In this document: in pieces, positions 16,950 through 24,803 of the stretch
Layout of the letters: every line of letters starts with the position of its first letter
Numbering within the stretch: the first letter of the stretch is position 1
Assembly (NCBI RefSeq): GCF_030687715.1
Contig: NZ_CP117445.1
Coordinates: 4,391,501-4,455,500 of the forward strand
Reading direction: 5' to 3'
Length of the DNA: 64,000 nt
Source of the DNA: Pseudomonas sp. FP2196
GTDB lineage: Bacteria; Pseudomonadota; Gammaproteobacteria; Pseudomonadales; Pseudomonadaceae
Position numbers and translations under genes: made by a program
The notes under the pieces: model-generated
The model's input: the letters and a program-made list of their open reading frames with translations, nothing else
What the model was told of the DNA's origin: nothing
Databases searched by the model: none

Positions 16950-17867
16950 AAGATCGATTCGTTGTGTCCAACGCTGAACGACGTCCAGATTCTTGTTAAT
17001 CAGGATCCTCACCGTTTCGTGCTCACTGGAACCCACCTCAAGTGTGTGGCCTTCGTGGTCAGTTATTCCGGGCTCCTGGCGTCCGTCACCGCGGATGATG
17101 GTGTATGCCGCAAAGGGTGCCGGTAATTCCTCTGAACCTGAAACAATCTTCAACTTTGTGTTGTTCGGCGCAAACGAGGCCAGCATGCCGGCATAGGGCA
17201 CATCGCTACAGAGTCCGAGACTGTCGATCTGGTCATATCCCAGAGCCAGGTCATAGCGCCAGCGCACGATGCACACTGGGGCAAGCGGCAGCAACGACCT
17301 GGGTTGGTCGGACTTTTCGAGCCAAATGCGCGCTGGCGCCACTCGAGGATTCTCTATTGCAGCAATGAACCGCGACGCTGGCATGTACATGACTTTCGAG
17401 TAATACGCCACGAACGGGAATGCGGTGATCACCACCTTGCACGGAATGTATGCCTGCGGTTTGAGGATCTGCACCAACTCAACCGGCCGGATGTGGTTAT
17501 GGCCGTCGTTGACGGCATGATTCTCGACGCGGATATTCGCGAACATCTCAAAGCGACGATCGCCTTCTATCAAGCGCATGCCACTGACGATTCCCGAGGC
17601 TTCCAGGACGATTTCATGTTCGATGGAAAAGTCTGGATCACCGTTCAAAGAGCAATGGATCCAGGTACCAATCTGGCCTTGCCGGCCGTGGTCCCGGTAC
17701 AAGTCAATGAGGTTTCGGTCAGACGTGAAGCGCAGGTCGTAAAAATTGGAAACTTCGTGATCGATCGAAACGAACTCAAGCCTGGCCGGTGGAACGTTCA
17801 GGTGGAGGCAGGACGAACACGTTAAAAAACCAGCGATCAGTAGTAGCCGGAACCCTCTCAGCTTCAT
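16941..17867 (-). CDS. Lipoprotein, probable T6SS immunity protein with PAAR-tail-like extension
   Basis: 308 residues from the ATG at 17867, which overlaps the previous stop as TGATG. A lipoprotein signal ends in LTCSSC (Cys about 20). Residues 25-180 parallel the preceding lipoprotein along their length (shared spacing of an F-S-L-G-CSL block, then CKV..A..F..YYS..M..PA). A further region, about residues 235-290 (AAYTIIRGDGRQEPGITDHEG), closely resembles the C-terminal tail of the PAAR protein encoded upstream (HPYTIQRGDGRVEHGITDEQG). Immunity against the linked hydrolase is inferred from order and lipidation. The gene runs into the dgo operator without a terminator. Confidence 0.7.
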   Translation of the reverse strand: MKLRGFRLLLIAGFLTCSSCLHLNVPPARLEFVSIDHEVSNFYDLRFTSDRNLIDLYRDHGRQGQIGTWIHCSLNGDPDFSIEHEIVLEASGIVSGMRLIEGDRRFEMFANIRVENHAVNDGHNHIRPVELVQILKPQAYIPCKVVITAFPFVAYYSKVMYMPASRFIAAIENPRVAPARIWLEKSDQPRSLLPLAPVCIVRWRYDLALGYDQIDSLGLCSDVPYAGMLASFAPNNTKLKIVSGSEELPAPFAAYTIIRGDGRQEPGITDHEGHTLEVGSSEHETVRILINKNLDVVQRWTQRIDLIP

Positions 17868-18394
17868 CAATCGCGCTTCCCCTGAATCGCACGCACGATG
17901 TCAGCTGCTGGAATGAGCATTGAATTCGAATAATACCCACCGAATGAATAAGCAGAAGTGAACACCTTACAAGAGATGACATTACGCCGACTTAACACCA
18001 GCAATAATTCACTGGCAGGCATAAAAATATTTGATACACCCTCATCCTCCTTTTTAAACGAGGACAACCTGGCCACATAAACATGCCCCGCTTTAGTTCC
18101 AGATCTATCAAGCTCAACAAAATCCCCCACCAAATACCGATCTAACTTATCAAAATCTTTAAACTCGACATCCTTATCCAGAGAGCAGAATAAAGACTCG
18201 CCCAACTGACTTTCTCCGGTCGCATTCTGAAAAAAATTCAACAGATCAGTTTTCGAACCAAACTTAACACTTAAAGATGAGTGATCATCTCCACCACTGA
18301 CAGAAATCAAACCAACATCGATGACCGGAAGAACCGGTTGCTTAGTGCAAGAACAGCACAGCAGCAGCGTCAGAAAAACAAACAACGACTTCAT
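17867..18394 (-). CDS. Lipoprotein, probable T6SS immunity protein
   Basis: 175 residues with a lipoprotein signal (MKSLFVFLTLLLCCSC, lipobox at CCSC). No known domain is recognised. Its start overlaps the hydrolase stop as ATGA, the tight coupling usual for effector-immunity pairs. A lipidated, periplasm-facing protein suits neutralisation of a lipase that acts on membranes from the periplasm. It is paralogous to the next gene (ISCKVFTSAYSFGGYYS versus IPCKVVITAFPFVAYYS). Base composition is clearly more AT-rich than the surroundings. Confidence 0.7.
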   Translation of the reverse strand: MKSLFVFLTLLLCCSCTKQPVLPVIDVGLISVSGGDDHSSLSVKFGSKTDLLNFFQNATGESQLGESLFCSLDKDVEFKDFDKLDRYLVGDFVELDRSGTKAGHVYVARLSSFKKEDEGVSNIFMPASELLLVLSRRNVISCKVFTSAYSFGGYYSNSMLIPAADIVRAIQGKRD

Positions 18395-19134
18395 TTCGAA
18401 GATTCCAAATATTGACTCAAACGTTCATACACAATATCGCATGCCGATTTACCACCCTGTAGCGTAGCGCCAAACATGACACCCGCCTGACGATGGTTGG
18501 CGTTTACCGCTTCGTTGATAGCTGGCCCAGATGTCATAACCCAACGTTCGCCCATGCTGGCAACGTTATCAGATGAATCCGTCACCGTAGGAGAAGCCAA
18601 TACATTGACCCAGTAATCTGCCGAGGGCTTAGGTGTCGTAAAGTATATATCTGACACCATCCAGACACCTGTACCACCGCCAACAGGATCAAGTGTTACT
18701 AATACCTTTACGGTGTAACCGCGTTCTTTCAAAATCGAAGTCAGATGTGCACCATTCCAACCACCCAAACTATGACCTACAACGACGATGTAGACCGATT
18801 TATCACCTTTCAAAGGACGCTCGACGTACTTTTTAATATCTTTTTCACCGCGAACGTCTTTATAACTTATGTACGGCAGATTAACCTCAATTTTCTGCTC
18901 GTTAGTAAGACGCTTCTCTAACTGCTTCCATGCATTCATCACGTTATGATGCGGCGGTTCATTTTGATAGTATTCTTCCTTATCCCCAGCACCGCCAATA
19001 AAAAACACTGCAACTTTTTTAACTTTAACCGCAGCCTGCTTGACGGTCTGATCAGTCTTGCAGGTCAACTCATGACCAGCCACTTCAGTTTTACAATCGT
19101 TGAGTGCGGGATTTTCGACTTCCATTTCGATCAC
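18391..19134 (-). CDS. GxSxG alpha/beta hydrolase, probable T6SS lipase effector
   Basis: 247 residues if the GTG at 19134 is used, which overlaps the PAAR stop as GTGA; an ATG at 19125 with GAG upstream is the alternative. After a short Cys-containing N-terminus comes a hydrolase core: VAVFFIGGAGDKEEY (first strand and oxyanion region), the nucleophile elbow VVVGHSLGGWNGAHL, LVTLDPVGGG (candidate Asp) and NANHRQAG (candidate His). There is no signal peptide, as expected for cargo carried on a PAAR spike. Lipid hydrolysis is inferred and the exact substrate is unknown. The gene is AT-rich relative to its neighbours. Confidence 0.7.
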   Translation of the reverse strand: MIEMEVENPALNDCKTEVAGHELTCKTDQTVKQAAVKVKKVAVFFIGGAGDKEEYYQNEPPHHNVMNAWKQLEKRLTNEQKIEVNLPYISYKDVRGEKDIKKYVERPLKGDKSVYIVVVGHSLGGWNGAHLTSILKERGYTVKVLVTLDPVGGGTGVWMVSDIYFTTPKPSADYWVNVLASPTVTDSSDNVASMGERWVMTSGPAINEAVNANHRQAGVMFGATLQGGKSACDIVYERLSQYLESSK

Positions 19135-19625
19135 TCTACAAACAATTTAATAGTTTCTGCCAAATGCGAACTGACCATATGGGTAAAGCCCTGTTCATCG
19201 GTGATGCCATGCTCAACACGCCCATCGCCTCGCTGAATCGTATAAGGGTGGTCGGGAATAGGTTCCCCCGTGGCTTCGTTTATCACTTGCATCCGATCAT
19301 TAAAATGCACCGGCATCGGCAACAACCCACTAAACGCCGCCCCTCCGCCGCTCTGGCCAATAATCACCGTCCCGGAGCCGCCGACCACGACATTGCCGTG
19401 CCCGCCGGTGCTATCAAGGGTGGCGGCATTCAGGCCGTTGATGAACACAGTGCCGGAGACGGCGCCGGTGATCGGACTGCCACACGCAGATTTATCAGTC
19501 ATGCGCGCAGCGGCGAGGCCGTCGAAGAAGACGTTCGGCGAGCCGGAGACGATCGGGTTAGTGCCATGGCCCGGCAGTGGGCAGGCGGTCGGGTCGGTGA
19601 CGCGGGCGGCGGGTTTACCACTCAA
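19131..19625 (-). CDS. PAAR-domain T6SS spike-tip protein
   Basis: 164 residues from a TTG start (AAGGAG seven bases upstream) that overlaps the preceding stop as TTGA; the frame extends further upstream but without a ribosome site. Residues 1-95 are a PAAR domain (AARVTDPTACPLPGHGTNPI, GSPNVFFDGLAAARMTDKSAC, GSGTVIIGQSGGG). The tail of about 60 residues (VINEATGEPIPDHPYTIQRG, DEQGFTHMV) is a small beta domain that can dock cargo. It should sharpen a VgrG spike, but no vgrG or structural T6SS gene is in the window. Confidence 0.85.
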   Translation of the reverse strand: MSGKPAARVTDPTACPLPGHGTNPIVSGSPNVFFDGLAAARMTDKSACGSPITGAVSGTVFINGLNAATLDSTGGHGNVVVGGSGTVIIGQSGGGAAFSGLLPMPVHFNDRMQVINEATGEPIPDHPYTIQRGDGRVEHGITDEQGFTHMVSSHLAETIKLFVE

Positions 19626-20284
19626 TTCAAAGCTCCTTGCTTCAGAAGTTCCGGGTGCGGTTGATGGATATCGATGTCGGTCGCAGCGAAGCGCCAGCGG
19701 TTGTCGACGGGGTCGAACAGGGCGTGGCAATGCTCACGGCTGTCTGGGGATGCAGCGGTTGGCAGATGTCGCCAGGCTTCATCGACGTACCACGCCAGCT
19801 CGGCAGGCGTGGCGTCATCGAGTTCGTTGAGCCAGGCGTTGTAGTTGCTCAGGTGATTCAATTCGTACGTCGATTGCAGCAACTCGGCCATTTGCGCACC
19901 GAGGTCCAGATGATGTTCGGCAGTCCACTGGCCAATCTCGGAGTAGACGTACCACCCCATCGGCATCAACGCGCCGTCCTTGAGCAACGAATGATCGGCC
20001 GGGGCGACGAAGCCGCAGCAAATGTGCAGCGTCAGCCAGCCTTGTTGGGCGTCGATAAACACTGTGGGATCAAAGCTGCGCAGAGGGATCACGCGATAAG
20101 CATCGAGCCCATCGCTGCGCGCCACCAACTCGGCGTCGAGTCGCGACACAAACGCACGGATGGCTTTGCCGCCCGTGCGACTGACGACGCAGAGGATGTC
20201 TACCGGTTGACGCTGGGGGTTGTCGCTGGAGCCCGAGTTTCTCACCAGGCCATACAAACGCATTGACGCCCGTAATCCGCTCAT
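19622..20284 (-). CDS. Uncharacterised protein, likely adaptor of the PAAR module
   Basis: 220 residues, no signal peptide or membrane segment. I do not recognise the family. Trp- and Tyr-rich stretches (MGWYVYSEIGQWTAEHH, NYNAWLNELDD, ELAWYVDEAWRHLP) suggest a globular cytosolic protein. Its stop overlaps the PAAR start by 4 bases, so it is translated with the spike gene. Genes in this position often encode loading chaperones or adaptors, but the sequence does not clearly match DUF4123 or DUF1795, so that role is only inferred. Confidence 0.55.
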   Translation of the reverse strand: MSGLRASMRLYGLVRNSGSSDNPQRQPVDILCVVSRTGGKAIRAFVSRLDAELVARSDGLDAYRVIPLRSFDPTVFIDAQQGWLTLHICCGFVAPADHSLLKDGALMPMGWYVYSEIGQWTAEHHLDLGAQMAELLQSTYELNHLSNYNAWLNELDDATPAELAWYVDEAWRHLPTAASPDSREHCHALFDPVDNRWRFAATDIDIHQPHPELLKQGALN

Positions 20285-20444
20285 CGCCGGTCACTCATTG
20301 ACGCAGCGAAGGCTCCACGGGCGTGGAGAAATTTTGCCAGAGGCATTGCAGGTGTCGTCCGTGAGCGCGCAAAAATGGCGCGTAGAATGCCGGACTAGAG
20401 CGCTGGCGACAATCGAATTAGCACTAGATCGCCATCATTGTGGT

Positions 20445-20924
20445 TCAGCCCTCGGCGAACTCGCGCAACACCTTGCCATCCATGCGATACCTCACCCATT
20501 CTTCCTGCGGTTGCGCGCCAAGGGACTTGTAGAAGTCGATGGCCGGCGTGTTCCACTCCAGCACGCTCCACTCGAAACGGCCGCAGTCGTTGTCGCAGGC
20601 GATTTTTGCCAGATGGCGCAGCAGGGTTTTGCCGGCGCCGCCGCCACGTTGCTCGGGAGTGATGTAGAGGTCTTCGAGGTACAGACAATTGCTGCCCAGC
20701 CAGGTCGAATAGCTGAAGAAGAACACCGCGAAACCGATCGGTACGCCGTCGCGCAGGCAGATCAGGCCGTGGGCGGTGGCACCTTCACCGAACAGGCTGC
20801 GCTCGATGTCGGTGACGCTGGCGATGACTTCGTGGCGGGCCTTTTCGAAATCTGCCAGTTCGGTGATGAACGCGAGGATTTGCGGTGCATCGCTGGGAGT
20901 CGCCGGGCGAATCTCGATCGACAT
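20445..20924 (-). CDS. GNAT acetyltransferase, spermidine/spermine acetyltransferase-like
   Basis: A 159-residue GNAT protein from the ATG at 20924 (AAGG upstream). The acetyl-CoA loop is ITPEQRGGGAGKTLLRHLA. Segments CLYLEDLYITPE, RFEWSVLEWNTPAIDFYKSLGA (in outline) and the WVRYRMDGKVL end closely follow the pattern of diamine/thialysine acetyltransferases related to SSAT. The likely substrate is a polyamine or a lysine analogue. No operon partner is visible. Confidence 0.88.
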   Translation of the reverse strand: MSIEIRPATPSDAPQILAFITELADFEKARHEVIASVTDIERSLFGEGATAHGLICLRDGVPIGFAVFFFSYSTWLGSNCLYLEDLYITPEQRGGGAGKTLLRHLAKIACDNDCGRFEWSVLEWNTPAIDFYKSLGAQPQEEWVRYRMDGKVLREFAEG

Positions 20925-21034
20925 GGACGGGCCTTGTTGGAAAATGGAAAGCGCCATACTAAGGCGCCATTACTGTTGTGGCGAGAGAGCATGCTCCCTC
21001 GCCGCACAAACCGACCTCAACCGAAAGAGTGTTT

Positions 21035-21688
21035 ATGTCTGCCAGCGCTTTTATTCCTCTGATGCCCCTTGCTGAAGAACTGCTTCCTCACGCCCTCGAA
21101 CCCTCAGACGACGGTGCCCACGACCTCGCGCACCTGCAACGGGTGTGGCACAACGCGCGTACGTTGCAGGCCGAGGAAGGCGGAGATCTTGAAGTATTGC
21201 TCGCGGCCGTGCTGCTGCACGATTGCGTTGCCGTCGAAAAGAACTCGCCGCTGCGCTCGCAAGCCTCGCGCCTGGCAGCGGAAAAAGCTTCGGACGTGTT
21301 GACCGAACTGAAGTGGCCCGAAGCCAAAATCAAGACTGTCGCCCACGCCATCGAAGCCCACAGCTTTTCCGCCAACATCACGCCCGTCACCCTCGAAGCG
21401 AAAATCGTCCAGGACGCCGACCGTCTCGATTCCCTTGGCATGCTTGGCGTCGCCCGCACCTTCTACGTTGCCGGGCGCATGGGATCTGCTTTGTACGACC
21501 CACAGGATCCAGAGGCAAAACATCGCGATTACAACGACACACGGTTCTGCCTCGATCACTTCCAGACCAAACTGCTGCACCTCGCCGACGGGTTCCAGAC
21601 CGCCGCCGGCCGCCGTCTGGCGCAGATACGTCATCAACGCCTGAAGAGTTTCATGGAGCAGTTCAAGGAAGAGATTGGTATCGCCTGA
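21035..21688 (+). CDS. HD-domain phosphohydrolase (YedJ-like)
   Basis: 217 residues from the ATG at 21035 (GAG ribosome site). The HD metal site is visible as DLAHLQRVWHN, LLHDCVAV and VQDADRLDSLG, with a third His in AIEAHSFSANI. Such small HD proteins hydrolyse phosphate esters of nucleotides or related compounds, and the substrate is not indicated. It stands alone between divergent neighbours. Confidence 0.88.
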   Translation: MSASAFIPLMPLAEELLPHALEPSDDGAHDLAHLQRVWHNARTLQAEEGGDLEVLLAAVLLHDCVAVEKNSPLRSQASRLAAEKASDVLTELKWPEAKIKTVAHAIEAHSFSANITPVTLEAKIVQDADRLDSLGMLGVARTFYVAGRMGSALYDPQDPEAKHRDYNDTRFCLDHFQTKLLHLADGFQTAAGRRLAQIRHQRLKSFMEQFKEEIGIA

Positions 21689-21799
21689 ACGCATTACTCC
21701 GGCCCGCAACGATCCTGACTTCACCAAGCTCAGACCTAAGCCTGGCGTCGGGCGTGTTAGATAGATGACGCTCAATGCTCCGGTCAAGGAACCGCGTCA

Positions 21800-22996
21800 A
21801 TGTCTCAAGCCACACCCAAGGTGTCGGGCAAGCTGTTCGGCCTGTTCTGCCTCGCCAGTTACTTGCTGTCGCTGTCTTACGGCTCGACGTTTCTGTTGTC
21901 GCTGTTGATCGGCTCGCGCGGCGGCAATGAACACGATGCCGGCAGCGTCATTGCTGCGGCGATGTTCAGCACGTTTGCGGCAGTGCTGGTGTCCGGGCAC
22001 GTGTCGGATCTGCTCGGCGCGGCGCGTTCGATTGCGTTGTTCGGTCTGCTGCTGGTGGCGGCCAGCCTGGGCTTTGCGATGACGCCGGGGTTCGGTCATC
22101 TGTTGCTGTTTTTCGGTTTGTTGCTGGGGTTGGGCTGGGGGGTGTTTTACACCTTGGGGCCGATCATCGTCGCCAGTCTGGTGACCCCGGCGCAGCGGGC
22201 GAAATATTTTGCCTTGCTGTCGGGGAGCATGATGACCGGAATCGGCAGCGGGCCGTTGCTCGGAAGGGCAGCCAATGCGCTGGGCTTGCCGGTGACGTCG
22301 GCGTTCTATCTGGCGGCATTGGCGAGCCTGATCGGCGTGTTGTTGTTCTGGCGGCTCGGTGCTCGCCTGCAAAGCCCCCAAACCATTTCCTCCGCCAGAA
22401 TCACTTGGCGAGCGACCACTCAAGTGCTCGGTTCCCGCGCGCTGTTCCCGATCATCATGGTCGGTCTCGGCGGTTGCGTGTTCGGTGGCCTGTCGAGCTT
22501 CCAGACGACTTATGCCGCTGCCCGCTCGCTGGATTATTCGCTGTTCTTTCTCGGTTTCATGAGCGCGGCGATCAGCAGCCGGATGCTGATCGCAGGCTTC
22601 GTGGTCAAGCGTGATCCACTGCGTGCGTCGTGTCTGCTGTCGGGGCTGATGCTCGGCTCGATTGTGCTGTTTGCGTTCGGCGTACACAGCGGTTTCGCTT
22701 ATCTGCTGGCGGCGGTGATGCTGGGTGTCGGGTACGGACTTACTTATTCGGTGATCAACGGACTGGCCGCCAACGAAGCACCGAATGGCACGACTTCGCA
22801 GGCGCTGCTGCTGTTCAGTCTTTCCTATTTCATCGGCGTTTTCGGCTTTCCATTATTGGCCGGGAAAATCATCGTTGAACACGGCATGGCAACGCTGCTG
22901 CTCACGGTGTTGGCGGTCGCGCTGCTGAACTGGGCGATCACCCTCGGCCGACTGCTCTGGCGCCGGATCCATGTCAAAACCGCGCAAGCGGTGTAG
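21800..22996 (+). CDS. MFS transporter
   Basis: A 398-residue major facilitator with about 12 membrane helices (starts: LFGLFCLASYLLSLSYGS; ends LLNWAITLGRLLWRR). The ATG at 21800 has AAGGA upstream. The 2-3 loop reads SGHVSDLLGAARS, a weak form of the family signature. No linked metabolic genes or regulator identify the substrate. Efflux is as likely as uptake. Confidence 0.85.
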   Translation: MSQATPKVSGKLFGLFCLASYLLSLSYGSTFLLSLLIGSRGGNEHDAGSVIAAAMFSTFAAVLVSGHVSDLLGAARSIALFGLLLVAASLGFAMTPGFGHLLLFFGLLLGLGWGVFYTLGPIIVASLVTPAQRAKYFALLSGSMMTGIGSGPLLGRAANALGLPVTSAFYLAALASLIGVLLFWRLGARLQSPQTISSARITWRATTQVLGSRALFPIIMVGLGGCVFGGLSSFQTTYAAARSLDYSLFFLGFMSAAISSRMLIAGFVVKRDPLRASCLLSGLMLGSIVLFAFGVHSGFAYLLAAVMLGVGYGLTYSVINGLAANEAPNGTTSQALLLFSLSYFIGVFGFPLLAGKIIVEHGMATLLLTVLAVALLNWAITLGRLLWRRIHVKTAQAV

Positions 22997-23078
22997 ACCG
23001 TTCGTCGGTCATCAGGCACCAATCCAAAACCAGGGCAGACCAACAAAAGGTAAGGATTCCAATCTCTGGAGAAGCCCT

Positions 23079-23417
23079 ATGATTCCGTCAAGGTTGACCG
23101 CTCTTGTCTTCACCGTCCTGCTCTGCCCCGCAGCCTTCGCTGCAACCGCGGCAGGTACCGGCCCTACCGATCCGACCCCTCCGCGAGCCCCCGCCATCAA
23201 CAGTGCCCCCGGCATGAACACCGATGGCTCTGGCGTGCCATTGATCAACCAGCCGCCCGCCACTGGCACCGATCCACGCACTCAAGGCAGTGATCCCGGT
23301 CGCCAGGGCGGCATGAACACCACGGATTCCCCTGCAACGCCAGACAACGCCGGCCCCGGCGTCGGCTCGAAAACCACCACCGGTGGCTCGGGTTCCGAAG
23401 GGTCCGGTCAGCAGTAG
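23079..23417 (+). CDS. Exported Pro/Gly/Thr-rich hypothetical protein
   Basis: 112 residues from the ATG at 23079 (GGAGAAG ribosome site). The signal peptide (MIPSRLTALVFTVLLCPAAF) is cleaved near AFAATA. The mature part is low-complexity and probably disordered, with PTDPTPPRAPAINSAPG, TGTDPRTQGSDPGRQGG and a GSGSEGSGQQ end. No domain recognised. It is followed 44 bases later by another small gene on the same strand. Confidence 0.65.
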   Translation: MIPSRLTALVFTVLLCPAAFAATAAGTGPTDPTPPRAPAINSAPGMNTDGSGVPLINQPPATGTDPRTQGSDPGRQGGMNTTDSPATPDNAGPGVGSKTTTGGSGSEGSGQQ

Positions 23418-23461
23418 TTCGCCGACGCGAGCGTCCTATTCACATCCATGAAGAGGTAACC

Positions 23462-23716
23462 ATGAACGTCGATAAAAACCTGGAAAAAGAAGTCCTCACC
23501 CGCCTGCTGCACGCTCACCCGAGTGGACTGGGCAAGGAAGTGCTGGATAATTACCGGGGCGAGAAAGTCGTGGCCAGCGCCCTCGCCGCTTTGCAGGAAC
23601 GCGGACTGATTCACCATGGTCATGTGACCTGTAACGAGGCTGGAGAACATTCGTTGCACCTGCCGATCAAGCTCAGCGCCGCGGGCGTTGAAGCGGCGCG
23701 CAAACTCGATAGCTGA
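23462..23716 (+). CDS. Small winged-helix-like hypothetical protein
   Basis: 84 residues with a good ribosome site (GAGG, 8 bases before the ATG). The sequence reads like a winged helix: helices EKEVLTRLLHAHPSGLG and VVASALAALQERGLI, then a hairpin around HHGHVTCNEAGEHSLHL. DNA binding is possible, but there is no family match I can name. It ends just before a family-B REPIN. Confidence 0.65.
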   Translation: MNVDKNLEKEVLTRLLHAHPSGLGKEVLDNYRGEKVVASALAALQERGLIHHGHVTCNEAGEHSLHLPIKLSAAGVEAARKLDS

Positions 23717-23729
23717 CACCGTTTGAGCC

Positions 23730-23814
23730 TGTAGGAGCAGCCGAAGGTTGCGATCTTTTGATTTCGACTTTTGAAAGCAAGATCAAAAGATCGCAGCCTT
23801 CGGCAGTTCCTACA
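23730..23814. repeat. REPIN-like paired REP, family B
   Basis: TGTAGGAGCAGCCGAAGGTT with GCGATCTTTTGAT, and the inverted partner ATCAAAAGATCGCAGCC with TTCGGCAGTTCCTACA. It lies between the convergent genes ending at 23716 and 23874. Same family at 26321-26420 and 55885-55974. Confidence 0.9.
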
Positions 23815-23840
23815 GGGGGTCGTGCTTGGCACAGCTCCAA

Positions 23841-23869
23841 TGTGGGAGCTGGCTTGCCAGCGATAGCGG
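23841..23869. repeat. Single REP unit
   Basis: TGTGGGAGCTGGCTTGCCAG followed by CGATAGCGG, a lone relative of the family A unit with no inverted partner. It lies directly after the family B pair and 4 bases before the kinase stop codon. Confidence 0.75.
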
Positions 23870-23873
23870 CGGT

Positions 23874-24803
23874 TCAGTCGCCGAAAGTCTCGCTGATCAA
23901 CGCATCAACCTCAGCACTCCCCGGCGCAGTGGCCGGCCCCCACCGCGTGACCGCCAGTGCCGCCGCCGCATTCGCTCGACGCGCCGCTTCATGCGCGCCC
24001 AGCCCCTGCGCCAACCCGGCCACAAACACCCCGGCATGGGCATCCCCGGCACCATTGCTGTCCACCGCTTTGACGGCAAACCCCGGCACATGCCGACGCT
24101 CGCCACGCTGATGAATCCAGCAACCCTGCGGCCCGTCGCGCACCACCATCAGCACATCCTTTGGCAGGTGTTCAGCAAGCCGGTCCAGCGCGGTGCCAAT
24201 ATCTTTGGCCCCGGTAAATCGCAGCGCCTCGACACTGTTGCTGGTCCACACATCGATGCGCGGCAGCAATGCTCGCATCAACGGTGAATCCGGCGACTCC
24301 ACCAGCGGCCCCGGATCGAACACGACGTTGATCGTGGCCGGCAACGCCAGCGTCCAGTCGAGCAACGGCTGAGCCTTGCCTTCATGCAACAGGCTGTAAC
24401 CGCTGACGTAAACATAGTCTCCGGCCTGCGCCGCGACGCTGTTCAAATCCTCGACCGTCACTTCACCTTCAGCACCGATGTAGGAAATGAAACTGCGCTC
24501 GGCCGAAGCATCGGTCAGCGCCACACATAAACCAGTGTCGCTTTGCGCAGGCGTTTTGATGCCTATGTGAATACCTTCTTCATTCATCGCCTGACGCGCC
24601 AGATCACCGAAACGCCCGGTGCCATGACGACCGAGATAGACCACCGGCAGGCCGTTACGCACCGCCGCCGCCATCACGTTGAAGCCACCGCCGGCCTCGA
24701 AACCGGCAGACTGCGCCAGCACATCGCCGCCGATCTGCGGCAGTTTTTCCACGGCCATGACCAGATCGATGATGACCTGGCCGGTGTGCAACATCTTAGG
24801 CAT
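23874..24803 (-). CDS. PfkB-family sugar/nucleoside kinase
   Basis: About 309 residues. Starts at 24809, 24803 and 24794 are possible; 24803 is chosen and overlaps the permease stop by 8 bases, whereas 24794 would leave a 1-base gap. Ribokinase fold: N-terminal GGDVLAQSAGFEAGGGFNVM and ARNG-type motif, anion-hole and catalytic base SNGAGDAHAGVFVAGLAQG near the C-terminus. In a putative nucleoside operon it would phosphorylate the freed sugar or the nucleoside itself. The substrate cannot be told from sequence. Confidence 0.88.
   Translation of the reverse strand: MPKMLHTGQVIIDLVMAVEKLPQIGGDVLAQSAGFEAGGGFNVMAAAVRNGLPVVYLGRHGTGRFGDLARQAMNEEGIHIGIKTPAQSDTGLCVALTDASAERSFISYIGAEGEVTVEDLNSVAAQAGDYVYVSGYSLLHEGKAQPLLDWTLALPATINVVFDPGPLVESPDSPLMRALLPRIDVWTSNSVEALRFTGAKDIGTALDRLAEHLPKDVLMVVRDGPQGCWIHQRGERRHVPGFAVKAVDSNGAGDAHAGVFVAGLAQGLGAHEAARRANAAAALAVTRWGPATAPGSAEVDALISETFGD

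Noticed and set aside
19622..20284. DUF4123 or DUF1795 T6SS chaperone
   Set aside because: The position suits an adaptor, but I could not see the characteristic motifs of either family, so it was left uncharacterised.
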